A stretch of 64,000 bases of DNA from Asterias rubens (taxonomy: Eukaryota; Echinodermata; Asteroidea; Forcipulatida; Asteriidae): positions 9,973,526 to 10,037,525 of the forward strand of contig NC_047083.1 of the NCBI RefSeq assembly GCF_902459465.1. The letters are read 5' to 3'. Position numbers and translations under genes: made by a program. Positions 34,422-46,349 of the stretch are shown piece by piece (position 1 is the first letter of the stretch; the number at the start of each line of letters is the position of its first letter). The notes beneath the pieces were generated by a model that was given only the letters and a program-made list of their open reading frames with translations, ran no database searches and had not been told where the DNA came from.

Positions 34422-34720
34422 CTAAGCACTTAGTACTGTTGGAAAAGATGTCCAATATACGTCTGCAATCCTGTCAGGATGTTCACTGAGTTTACAACAG
34501 TCTCTTATTTCCTGGTAAAATGCAAAATTCTGTCGCAACAAATAAAGTCACAAAAATACCTACGTAGCAAGTTTGTACTATGTACATGTACTGTGAAGGG
34601 TGTGTCCACAGTTGCTGGATCAATGTAAAACGTACAACGTACTGCAATACTGTATGTTGACAATGAATTTCAGTGTCAAAGGCCATGGAGCTAGGGATAC
34701 TGCACGTCTATTTGTTGTCT
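34422..34720 (-). other. Putative 5' UTR exon of TRIM-B
   Basis: Ends at a CTTAG/gtgagtac donor on the minus strand at 34,422/34,421, as upstream of TRIM-A, C and D. The upstream end is not defined. Confidence 0.3.
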
Positions 34721-34728
34721 GGGCTGTT

Positions 34729-34945
34729 TTAACAATGAACTTGGCAGTGTACATGGTGTAAACAACTCCATGAGTGTACAACAACACATAGTGAACGTAC
34801 AACATACTGTAGTAGGCTACAGTGTGTTGACAATAAACTGAGCTAGGGATGTTGTCGGGGGGGGGGGGGGCTGTTTCAACAATGAACTTGGCAGTGTACA
34901 TGGTGTAAACAACTCCATGAGTGTACAACAACACATAGAGTGATG
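34729..34945. repeat. Minisatellite upstream of TRIM-B, about 1.5-2 copies of 150-160 bp
   Basis: The marker aacaatgaacttggcagtgt occurs near 34,732 and 34,879, with a poly-G run between. TRIM-A and TRIM-C have one copy and TRIM-D three. Confidence 0.7.
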
Positions 34946-34985
34946 AAGTTATAAAGAGCGATATAGAAATAAGGTTATTATTACT

Positions 34986-35214
34986 ATTCATAGAGCTGCT
35001 AAGCACAAAAATTGCTTAGCATGAAATTTCTCGGTAAAAACAGGATTACCAACCAAATTTTCATTTGTTGCGTATTGCTTGATACTTGTATTCAGCTGTT
35101 GTTTGCTAAATCCTGAAAATCACGTGAAAATTTGGTTGGTAATCCTGTTTTTAACGAGGAAAAAACTTCATGCTAAGCAAATTTTGTGCTTACAGGCTTT
35201 ATGAAATTGAGCCC
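34986..35214. mobile_element. Palindromic element with CATAGAGCTGC / GCTTTATGAAATTG ends
   Basis: Same family as 16,052-16,269. Arms include gctaagcacaaaaattgctt and ggtaatcctgtttttaacg. Confidence 0.75.
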
Positions 35215-35870
35215 TGTATGCTACAGGAAATGAAACAGTACACAGGTGCACTTTCGTATTTTATTTCAAGTCAGATTATAAAAAAACATGACTTGTCTCA
35301 AATCATTTTGTGATGAAATCGCAGCAATTAAAATAAAAATGGACACCAAAGTTCTTCTTTGCCCAATTGGTGCTAAGCACAAGTTCATTTTATGCTAGAG
35401 TCCCATAGCAAATTGTGCGAAGCAAAACTTCACATTAATTATAGAATCTAGAAGTATGTAACCAACTGATTGATTCAGAATTATCATTTAAAGAATACTG
35501 TCATGATCAAACATTGTAAATGTATGGAATTATGAACGTTAAAAAATGATTTGGGGTTGAAAAAAGGAAAATTGTCTAGAGCGGGACTCAAACCAACGAC
35601 CTCCAGATTTATGCCGGCGCTCTACCGACTGAGTGAGCTAGTCTATGTTGGCAGGTTTCCTATTTTATCAGTTTCTTTGTACAGGGGTACCAGTCATTCC
35701 AGCTTTTATAAATGGCCACAAGATTTATACACAATGCACACATACCAAGTTTGTACAATTGGAAAATACCTCTTGGACCAGAGCAGTTTTTACAAGACAA
35801 GGAAATTGAATAAGGAAGAGAGATGTGGAATAAATCTTCACATGACAAGAAATAACAATAGAGTAGGAAT
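35215..35870. other. Non-coding stretch with tRNA-like remnant
   Basis: At 35,573-35,650 the minus strand reads like a degraded tRNA (actagctcactcagtcggta, gagcgccggc, gttggtttgagtcccgctct). The rest is AT-rich repeat debris. Confidence 0.5.
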
Positions 35871-35975
35871 CATCTCCAGATTTATTGACAATGTCTAAAG
35901 TTGGGAGTACAATAAAAGACAGATATAGCATTCATCTAAACAAGTCTGCATGAGCAATAATCTACTGCAATGTCA
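35871..35975. repeat. Single 102-bp repeat monomer
   Basis: One copy of the 9,998 family between TRIM-B and TRIM-C. Confidence 0.65.
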
Positions 35976-36461
35976 ATCTTGGTTAATATAAAGATCAAAC
36001 TTACTCCAAAAACTACAATTCAACTACTTTACAGTCTAGTCAGTCTGTGCAAACAATGATTTGAAATCATGAACAAAATTATTTCTGTTGTAGTGGTTTC
36101 CTGAAACCGCCCCAAACAACAACAAAAAGTACAAAAAGGAACGTTCAGGAGAAATGGTCAATTAGCATGAAATCAAATAGCCACTTTCGACTGTGTTTTA
36201 AATAACTTTTATGAATGCACACAGATATCGGGCCATCTGGGTCGCAAGAAAATAGTGAAAAACATGAATGATGCAAAATATAAATAAGCAAAACGTTCAC
36301 CGAGCAATAAACTCCAAACAGGAAATTAGTTTTATTTATTTCTCATCAAATGCGACATTTCAGACAGAAATATTTCAAGGGATGTTTTCTGCCAACCCCA
36401 TCATTAGATCGTGTAATTTTATGTAAATCTGTAATCTGAGCAATTCTGTAATGTTCCTAAA

Positions 36462-36820
36462 CGCCCTGGACACAATTGGTAATTACTCAAAATAATTGTT
36501 AGCATAAAAACTTACTTTTTAATGAGCAATAGTATGAGACATGGTGAGAAACGGCTCCCTCTGAAGTAGGTAGTTTATGAGAAAGAAGTAATTTCTCACT
36601 AAAACATTTGAATTGAAATCAAGACCTCGGCTAAGGTCTCGAAATCAAAGATCTGAAAGCACTCAACTTGTGAGGCAAGTGTTTTTTTTTCTTCCATTAC
36701 TCTCTTGCAACTTCGACGACCAATTGGGTTCCAATTTTACAGGTTTGCTATTTTATGTTTAGATACACAAGTGAGAAGACTGGTCTTTGACAAAAACCAA
36801 GTGTGTCCAGTACCTTTAAA
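36462..36820. mobile_element. MITE-1 copy
   Basis: Uninterrupted counterpart of the copy split by the LTR element, ending gtccagtacctttaaa. Confidence 0.8.
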
Positions 36821-37155
36821 TGTGATGATAACAATAAAATAAACAATTCACATTATTTTAGCTCTTATGGCATTTTCATAATTGCTTACAACTTTCCAAT
36901 TACAAACGGAATCTTACTTACAAAGCAAGTTATGGCAAAATATACAATAGTTAGCTTTATTACATTTTGATGAGTAATGATTTTCAAAGCAACTCGTTGC
37001 ATGCAATGTTAAACTTCATAGAATGCTTCTCTTATCAAAAGGAAAAGGTTACACTACTTAATGAACAACCCCATAATGTAATAATCAACCCTTTGCATGC
37101 TTCTATTTCTTGCAAATACTATTTACTGCCCGATGGAATGTTTTTACAAAACCAC

Positions 37156-37542
37156 TTAAAGCCAGTGGACACTATTGGTAATTGTCAAAGACTAGCCTTC
37201 ACAGTTGGTGTATCTCAACATATGCATAAAATAACAAACCTGTGAAAATTTGAGCTCAATTGGACATCAAATTTGCGAGATAATAATGAAAGAAAAAACA
37301 CCCTTGTCACACGGAAGTTCTGTGCCTTTAGATGGTTTTATTTGAGACCTCAAGTTCTAAACTTGAGGTCTTGAAATCAAATTCATGGAAAATTATTTCT
37401 TTCTCGAAAACTATGGCATATCAGAGGGAGCTGTTTCTCACAATGTTTTATACCATCAACCTCTCCCCATTACTCGTCATCAAGAAAGGTTTTATGCTAA
37501 TAATTATTTTGAGTAATTACCAATAGTGTCCAATGCTTTTAA
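37156..37542. mobile_element. MITE-1 copy 3' of TRIM-C
   Basis: Same type as 11,426-11,808, with a decayed right end (gtccaatgcttttaaaa). Confidence 0.8.
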
Positions 37543-37820
37543 AATAGACAAGCCTGTACTCAAGATATTTTTTCTCAAAACAACATTTTACTGCAAAATG
37601 CAAAACAAATAAAAAATTAAAGAGTTGATTTGCAACCAAGTATTACAGAATCGATCCACTCAATGTCATAATATTGAGAACTGAATTGAGTGGTTATTAG
37701 CACTTTTTTTAGTGAAAAATCAGTTTGCATAATTTTGTGATTTAATTTGATTGACATATTTTGATGGTCAGTTTAATCCATGAGACAGTATTTGGCCAGT
37801 ATCATCATAATTAGATAACA

Positions 37821-40447
37821 TTACACCTTCTTATAAATCTTCACTGAATGGCGATCTGCCACTGCAAGCTGCTGACCATCTGATGTCAATGAGATTCCCC
37901 ATGGGTCATACAGACCCTGAGCAATACAGCTGATAAATCTACCCTGAGTGTCATACTGATGAATATGGCCAGTGCCATCAACCCCATTGCACAATGCAAT
38001 GTAGATAGCTGAGCTGTCACAGCATACACCTCTGCAGGATTTAACTTGTTGACTATCAATCTTTGGATTGATGCTGAATAATAAAGTACCAGTGAGTTCA
38101 ACTATGTCTACTTGTTTCTCATTACCACTGACTACAACTCTGTCCTTGCTGTCAATGGCCAAGTTCCAAGGTTTAGTCTGTACTGAAACAGTGTCAATGA
38201 GTGAACCATCACTGGATCTGTGTTTAGTTATAACTGACCTCTCTATATCCCCCACAATGATTGATGTATCCTTCATGATTGCTACACTGTGGAGCCTCAC
38301 TGATGTCTTGCCCACTTCACTATGAGGCACTGTGTGGAATTCAAACATCTGGTTGCCATTCCTATTGTACATCTTGACATAGTCCATCCAATCTACAATC
38401 ACTAACTGATTCTTGAATGCAGCAACAGTCCGAGGGCCTGGAAAACAAAAAACAAATGGATAGGACCCAATATAATGAGTGATGATTCATTTGTAAACCA
38501 CAATGTACTTTACATTATTTTGATTTTTGTACAAATACAAAGATTTTTTTTTTAAATGTTTCCTGTGTTGTAAAAGCTCTGTGAAAGTTGCTTCCAATTC
38601 AACTGTATACAGTCTGACAGTATAACAAGACAACAATTTCTACTGATTGAAATTGTACTGAATTCATTCTTTTTAACTTTTTACCTTTTTTCCAAGATTT
38701 TACCTAAATTGCATTTCTTATTGATATTTATTTTAATCATTTTGTATAAACTTCCTTTGTTGGTGTTGGATAGAGGAATGTCAATTATTGAGAATGACAG
38801 CAGTAGAGTGGATTTAGTGATCATGCAGCGGATGAATGTAGTCCAAGTCTACAAGGTACAGTGAAATAGCAAGAACCATTCAATTTTATGACATACAGTT
38901 TGACTACCATCCATGGAAACCTTGTATTGATCACAACCAATGCTGTGATATTTAAACATTTTAATGGTTGATTTGAGTTGAGAACTGAAAACAATGTTTG
39001 GTAAATATTCTCAGATTTGTTTGTGGTATTGGATTGGAATAAATCCTTATTTTAATGGAATACTCTTTGACTGTCAACCTGAAAACTAATCATTCAAGAG
39101 TACTTTTTGCGGAGTTTTATCTGAGATTTACAACAATATACCTCTGGTTAAAAGATTTGTAAGGAACTTACTGGTTGATCTGATATATTTCTTCTGGTGT
39201 CCCTTACTGTCGTAGATTACCACTCTGCTATGCCAGTAGTCTGCCACTACCATCTCATCCCCAGGTACAGAGGCATCAATGTCATAAGCCCCATTGATTC
39301 CTTCACCATACTCCAAACTAAGCTCCCACTTTGGCTCCTTCATACTCAGGTTACCCAGGGAGATGTCACAAACTCCTGGATTGAATTCCAGATCGTCAAG
39401 GGTCAAATCTATCTTGGGTTGATTTTGATCTCCGAGTAATTTCAAGTCCTTACTGATTCTTGGATAGCTTGCAAGGAAGTCAGGCACTGATGAATTCTTG
39501 CTGATGTCTTTGGCAGTTTGCAGTGAATGATTTATTTGCTGTGAGTTTAGACGCACTGTTTGCTCAAAATCCTCCAATTTCTTGTTCCGATCTTTAAGGA
39601 TAGTTTTTATTTCATCCATGATGCGACTCTCTTGAGCTGTTACCTCAGCCCTGATCTCATCCGCTCTGTTCTTCACCTCTGCCATGGTTCTCTTAGCTGC
39701 AATGTTGAGGTTGTCTTTCATTGTTGAGGCAGTTGCTTGAGATTGATCAAGCTTCTTCAGGGTTTCTTCAAGGGGAGTAAAGAGTTGAGCCAATGACTGT
39801 TTGTATGTGGATGAGGCTTGGTTGCAGTCAATATACTCATGTTGTGGTTTACAGTGATCTATGACAGTGCAATCTCTACAAATCATCACACCGCATGTTG
39901 TACAGTAGAACCTCATCACTTCACCTTCATGAGTTTGGCATTCTGGATGACGCTTTGGTTTTGTCTTTTTCATTGCAATCTTTCCATCACTAATATCTTT
40001 CAAAGTCGCTACTGTATGGCTTGCTGATGCTGGAATTTGTTTGTGTATTTCATTGCAGTTTGCACAGATGATCATGAGACAGTCACAACAGAAATACGTT
40101 GCTTCATTTTTCTCCTTGCATAACTTACAGACCAACTTGCTGTTTGCAGATAAGCTGACCTGCTCCAGTTGACCTGCAAGACCAGTTAAAATGAAGTTAC
40201 TCTTGAAATCTTCAACACCCGTCTCAGGAAGTTGTGTCTCCTTTCGACACAAAGGACAAATAAGCATCTTTGCATCTTTGTAGTTGGTAGTGAGATATTG
40301 AAGTAAGCAGTGTTTACAGAAGCTGTGAAGACAGTCTAGTAGTTTGGGTTCCGTGTACTCCTCTTGACAAATACTGCACTCCAGATAATCCTTTCGGATT
40401 TTCTCTACAGCTGAACCTTGTGATGGTTTAGAATACGCCATTTTGAT
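37821..40447 (-). CDS. TRIM-C, mosaic RING/B-box/coiled-coil/NHL-like protein
   Basis: Exons 40441-39172 (ATG at 40441) and 38437-37821, with a 734-bp phase-1 intron. Predicted length 628 residues. Residues 1 to about 175, including RING and B-box 1 (ICANCNEIHKQIPASASH), match TRIM-A exactly. From B-box 2 (MRFYCTTCGVMICRDCTVID) to the coiled coil it matches TRIM-B/D. This mosaic implies gene conversion or recombination. The propeller has its own residues: VVADYWHSRVVIYDSKGHQKK, VIVDWMDYVKMY, TKPWNLAID, SGNEKQVDIV and ALCNGVDGTGHIHQY. All RING and B-box ligands are kept. Confidence 0.9.
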
Positions 40448-40551
40448 CTGAATAAAAAAAGAGCACAGTTAACAAACAAAATAGCAACAAACTAATTAAC
40501 AAAATATTATAAACCGCAAGGGAATCCGACTAAGTAAATTTTAAAAGATAT

Positions 40552-40770
40552 GGGGTTGAACTAAGAAAATTGGACTAGAGTGGGACTCGAACCAGCGACC
40601 TACGGAGTAACGTGTCGGCGCTCCACAAACTGATGCGCTATCTAACCAATAAAGAGAGACTGACAACACAGGGCTAGATACATGCACCTCAGTTTGTAGA
40701 GCGCCAGCACATATTTGCTGGAGGTCATTGGTTCAAGTCCTACTCTAGTAAAAAAAAATTGTTTAATCCC
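40552..40770. repeat. Inverted pair of tRNA-like sequences upstream of TRIM-C
   Basis: Near-identical to 14,812-15,029. Confidence 0.7.
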
Positions 40771-41319
40771 AAATCAAAAGAATTAACATTCAGTTTGCAC
40801 AAACAGCTGATTGCTATTCTTCATCAAATTGAACCATGCATCATACATTAGATGGGAATGTAATGAAGCATTAACATTCTAAGTAAGACTGAAGATTTCT
40901 TTGATGTAGCATTGTTCAATCAGCTATTAAGCATCCATAAGTATCCATTTAGTCAATTAAATCATAATTCATTACCAATGGGAGGGACTCTTTGATTCAG
41001 CACTGAATATTTGGGATGCCAAATGTTATAAAAATATGAACTATGGAAATCAAGTCTTTCTGATTAAATAGTTGAGAACACTACGGTGCAAGTATTTTAC
41101 AATATTTTGTTACAATTAAGCGGATCTGCTGCACTATCCTTGCAAATCTTAGTTATTTTTGTCTAGCAGTTTTAGCATAAAAACAATTTTTGTCTCACTG
41201 AGATTATTTTTGTGAATTTGTTTAACTATCATTTCTCCAAACTGCAACACCTAAGCCTGTTTTAAATAAGCTGGCAAAGTATTTTAGCAAAAATGAATCC
41301 GATTGTGATCTGTACTCAC

Positions 41320-41720
41320 CTAAGCACTTAGTACTGTTCAAAAAGATGTCCAAGATATGTGTGCAATCCTGTCAGGATGTTCACTGAGTTTACAACAGTC
41401 TCTTATTTCCTGGTAGGAACGCAGGATTCTGTCGCAACAAATACAGTCACAAAAACACCTACATAGCAAGTTTGTATTATGTACTTTGCAGGGTGTGTCC
41501 AAAGTTGCTGGATTAATACATAGTAAACAGGTACAACTTTGGTACTGCAGTACTGTACATTGTGTATGTTGACACTGAACTTCAGTGTCAAAGGTCATGG
41601 AGCTAGCGATACTGCACGTCTGTGTGTTGTCTGAGCTGTTAACAATGAACTTGTATTGTACATGGTGTACTGTAAACAACTCCATGAGTGCACAATACGA
41701 TACATACATAGAGTGATGAA
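41320..41720 (-). other. Putative 5' UTR exon of TRIM-C
   Basis: Donor CTTAG/gtgagtac on the minus strand at 41,320/41,319. A TATA-like tract (minus-strand taatatatataa) lies near 41,750. Confidence 0.33.
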
Positions 41721-41786
41721 GTTGTAAAGAGCGATATAGAAATAGGTTATTATATATATTACTACCGTCTACAGTATGAAAGGTCT

Positions 41787-42004
41787 GGACCCAATTTCAT
41801 AGAGCTGCTAAGCACAATTAAATTTCTTCTCTGGTAAAAACAGGATTATCAACCAAATTTTCATTTGTTGCGTTGCTTGATACTTAGCTGTTTGCTAAAT
41901 CCTGAAAGTCTTGTGGAAATTTGGTTTGTAATCCTGTTTTTAACAAGGAAGAAATTTCATGCTAAGCAAATGTTTGTGCTTACAGGCTTTATGAAATTGA
42001 GCCC
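41787..42004. mobile_element. Palindromic element upstream of TRIM-C
   Basis: Same as 16,052-16,269. Confidence 0.75.
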
Positions 42005-43096
42005 TGTATGCTACAGGAAATATAACTATACACAGGTGCACTTTAGTATTTTATTTCAAGTCAGATTATTAAAAACCATGACTTGTCTCAATTCATTTTG
42101 TGATGAAATCACAGCAACTAAAATAAAAATGCACACCAGAGTTCTTCTTTCGCGATAAACGGGAATCAAAGTTGGGGACCGAAAACATATGAGGGTTGAT
42201 ATCGTATGATGCTACGATACGATGTCAATACGATACTATCGTCGTTAGTTAGACTACTCGTAAATTCTTCAACCTCGATTTAGTTTATTATTAATTAAAT
42301 TAAATTGTAATTTACAAAAATACACAAAATACCATTCACTCATGAAAAACTCAGGGTCCAAATTTCAGACTTACAAAATGGTCCATGTGATGCCAAAAAG
42401 CTTGTAAAACTAAAAAAAAAGGTTTTCGACAGCACCAAATTTGCGCAAGGCTTTAACTTTGCGTGGAACATCTGGTGCGCAGGCTCACACCTGCGTGCAC
42501 AATTTCAAGCGTGCCATCAAGTTTGCGCGCTCAGCGGAGGTTGAAGTTTGCGCGAGATTGAAGTTTGCGCCCTGTGTGCGCTGATTTATTGTGTCGTTTT
42601 GACCGTCACCCTACATACACAATCAAATACGAGTAGTACCTGTACCCTCAAAGGGGATATACAGATATTTTCTGCATATACACATGAGCACCATACTACT
42701 CGGAAACGAGTTTGCTTATCAAATTCACGTCTTAAACGAGATTTAAATTTTTTATTAAAATTCACATTTGAAGAAAGATTACTAATTGAGGAATTTTGTC
42801 ATAGTAAATGAATTCTTTTAAATTAGTAATAATTGGAATAAAAGAGGAAATAAATTGTAACTTTTTGATGTCTGCAGATTTTGGTTTGTGTTTCTCGCGA
42901 CTGCTGAGAATGTAGTTTGGGAGAGTCACATGCATGTGTTAATTTCCAAGATGGTGGCCTCCATGATCAAGTTTCAACACAACTCCACCACGGCAAAGAA
43001 ATCCGCATGGCAGTGTTGCTCGTTTCTCAGTCTGATCAGTCTTTACCTCTACATTAATATCTGAATAGGACAGAAGTTCAAAAAATTTCTACCAAA
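42005..43096. other. Non-coding region with TTTGCGC cluster
   Basis: Near-identical to 16,270-17,361. The cluster of AAGTTTGCGC variants lies at about 42,433-42,570. Confidence 0.45.
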
Positions 43097-43222
43097 ATGA
43101 GCGCTCTTGAGGTTTTTGACAGTTTCGAAAATGTGGCGAAAGAGGCTGAAAAAGAAGAAAACAGCTGGTGCAGTTTGGTGAAAATGCAAAGACACAGTGC
43201 CAGTTATGACTCGTTAGAATAA
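43097..43222 (+). CDS. Small ORF of unknown status (41 aa), second copy
   Basis: Same sequence as the frame at 17,362-17,487. Not recognised. Confidence 0.2.
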   Translation: MSALEVFDSFENVAKEAEKEENSWCSLVKMQRHSASYDSLE

Positions 43223-43983
43223 TGGCATTGTGGAAATATTATGGGGAAATCTAACCACAACAAATTAGAAGAACATCAATCATTCCTATTCAATCAGAAT
43301 GTTATGCAATCGACAGACGGCCGGGCAAGAGACATGACTCTTGCTTGGCGTCGTTCATTCAACTTTCAAGATTCAACAAAACTTACTCAAAATGCCGGGT
43401 GGTCTGCCTGAAATTTACACCCATTCTCCGGCTGGCTGTTCTCTGTGATTTGATGTGAATTCCCATGGTGACACTCGCATTCGCAGACGACAGACAGCAA
43501 ACAGAATATTGATTTAAAAAGAACTGTTTCCATCACAACAATAAAAGCTTTTTTTTCGTTGCAGATGTCAAAACAACAACTAGCAGTCTTAGTCCCCAAT
43601 CGTTTTCCATTAGTGCTTGTTTCTTCATACTAATATCTACGTAATAAAAATACTTTAGGTACCATACTAAATCTGTAACTTCTCAAAAGAGGGCGCTGCT
43701 TACATTTTGTCGCAATTTTTTGTCGATTCTCGTCAGAAATAATGTACGCCCCCCCCCAAAAAAAAAAAAAGTTTAAGAATTTAAATACAAGAACTACATG
43801 TATTCATTATTGAGTTAAAACGGCAAAAATCTATGAATTTCATTTTCCTGGTCCCAATGCTTCCTCCGATACTAAAAAATAATGAAAACAAGAAAAAAAG
43901 CCTTTAAAAAAAAGGGGAAAAGATTTTTCTTCGTATGAGTATTTTGAGCTTTTGTTTTAAGGGGCGTGATTCGCGGGGCCACC
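43223..43983. other. Unit-boundary region, no clear gene
   Basis: Counterpart of 17,488-18,253, including the minus-strand gtaagt donor near 43,385. Confidence 0.35.
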
Positions 43984-45247
43984 GTCGTTCATATAAAACC
44001 ACCCCCTCTTTGTTTATCTTTCCTTAAGTTTCCCCTTTTTGGGGGAGGGGGGAGGGCACTGGAAAGTCAGGGTGGCTGCTTCTCTTTTAAGCATAAACTA
44101 CAACCTGAACTCTTAAACAAAAAACTTAATAAAAAAACATGTTTAGCAGAATAACAAAAATTTTAAGCCCCGTTTGTTATGCTCTTTTTACTAATGCATT
44201 TTAACAAATCTTCGGACAGGATTTGCCAAATGTTTTGAAATATTGATAATTTTTGGACAACATTTGAAACTAATTTTGCTCGTTGAATATTTGGGAAAAT
44301 ACTGACAACAGTTTTGTTTGAAGTTTTCCCCTCAACAAAATAAACTCTAGTAAAGAAAATGAAAGGAATTGACTCAAAAAAATTAATTATTCACTACTGA
44401 CCATGGAGCAAATTATCTACATTTTAAAAACCTTTATTTTATTACAGACATTAAAATAATATTTAATTAACACAATTTAAAGGTAAATATTAAACTTGGC
44501 TTGCTGTCATAAATGAACAATCTGTGTTTTGCCTCAAATTTAATGTTAAAAATAACAACAAATTATACACATGAGCCTTTTATACACATAATTGTCATGT
44601 GTGCATTTATACCATAAATATTATTTTGATTGGTAAGTAGTTTGCAACAGCGAAGTCTATTTTCTTTTTCAAAAACTGCCATATTCTTGAGTCAGCCATT
44701 TTAAGTCTTACTCCCTGACTGACAGGGTTTTGGATACACACAATGCTCATGAGAGTAACCAGACTGTTTTTGTCTACTGAGGAATATCTAATAGATGTAA
44801 TTGAATTGTCAAACAGGCTTAAAGGAACATTACAGAATTGTTTTTTGATAACAAAACAGTTGCTGGCAGTGTAAGAACTTTTTGTAATCCACCATAATAT
44901 ACATAAACTGACAAGGGTTTAGAAGTTTGAGATCGATCAACCATCTGGATCAGAAGAATGAAATTGTGCGCTTTCTGCATGGGGCTAGAAATCATTTCCG
45001 AGGGAAATATTTCATAGAAAAAAATGGTTCTCAAATCAGAAAAGCTCTCAGATTAAAATTAACCAATGCCTTTAATCTTTACTAATCCTGTACAATCCCG
45101 AAAACACTTATTGACCACCCGCCCCCCCCCAACCACCAAAAAGGAAATGCAAATAAACAGGTTTTATATACTCCATATTTATTGACATCATGGAAAACGG
45201 TGTCCCAGTAAGCATCTTACATCATTAACTTCTTTAAAGGGGAAGTA
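43984..45247. other. Non-coding unit-start region downstream of NOSIP-3
   Basis: Counterpart of 1-1,727. No gene seen. Confidence 0.5.
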
Positions 45248-45627
45248 TTAAAGGCAGTGGACACTATTGGTAATTAATCAAACAAATTATTAGCAAAAAA
45301 CCTTACTTGGTAACGAGTAATGGGGAGAGGTTGATAGTATAAAACATTGTGAGAAACGGCTCCCTCTGAAGTGGAGTAGTTTTCAAGAAAGAAGTAAATT
45401 GCCATGAATTTGATTTCAAGACCTCAGATTTAGAATATTGAGGTCTCGAAATCAAGCATCTGAAAGCACACAACTTCAAGGGTGTTTTTTCTTTCATTTT
45501 TATCTCCAAACTTCAATGACCGATTGAGCTCAAATTTTCACAGGTTTGTTATTTTCTGCATATGTTGAGATACACCAAGTGAGAAGACTGGTCTTTGACA
45601 ATTACCCATAGTGTCCGGTGTCTTTAA
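45248..45627. mobile_element. MITE-1 copy, full length
   Basis: Same insertion as 1,728-2,107, with ends ttaaaggcagtggacactat and gtgtccggtgtctttaa. Confidence 0.8.
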
Positions 45628-46050
45628 AGGCAAAGTATACCTTTTGGTTCTTGGAACCCAATGATTGTTTTAATCCTTTTTGAATGTAAATATTATGAAC
45701 AATAAAACAAACCTGTGAAAATTTCATTTTAAAAGGTCGCAGCGTTTTGGAGAAACCGCCGAATATCTGAAGTGATTTAGTCGCCGCAGGGTGAATAATC
45801 CCTAATAGGCCGTATAGGTCGTAACAAATAACTTCATTGGTTGATTGAACCATTGGTTAATCACAAGTCAATAATCGAAATAGTTGATGGTTACAGCTGC
45901 CAAAACTCACCCGTACTTCCCCCAGACCTTTTTTTTTCACCCAAGAAATAAAAACCAAATAACAACCAAATAAAAACAACATTATTTATGGAGTGGGGAG
46001 GGGGAGTACGTAGTGGGCGGAGACTGGGGAGGGGGCATGGTTCCAGGTCA

Positions 46051-46314
46051 GGATATCACAAAGAGTTAAGACGAGTCTTATTTAGGACTAGCCTTAAGTT
46101 TTTAATATCTCCTAGGACTACTACTAAATTAGGACTAGTCTTAACTCTTTGTGAAATCAAGCCAAGGGGCCGATTTCACAAAGATCTAAGATTGATCTTA
46201 ACTGCAAATCAATCATAGGTGCTTAGTAATGTGTGATGTCACAATACAAATCACCATGGTGATACTGACAACACATCTTACGATGAATCTTAGTGATTTG
46301 TGAAATCAGGCCCT
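46051..46314. mobile_element. Two adjacent palindromic repeats past NOSIP-3
   Basis: Same pair as at 2,521-2,783. Confidence 0.7.
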
Positions 46315-46349
46315 GGAGCCGTAGACGTGATTTGTGGCAATCTTAACAA

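Larger units (their letters stand above)
18254..43983. repeat. Segmental duplication unit 2 (NOSIP-2 + TRIM-B + TRIM-C)
   Basis: This is the second copy of the unit, about 25.7 kb. It contains a damaged NOSIP, a young LTR element and two TRIM genes about 6.9 kb apart. Compared with units 1 and 3 it lacks roughly 1 kb just after 19,281, where the sequence before the aatggttctcaaat block joins directly to ctggggagggggcgtgg. Confidence 0.85.
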
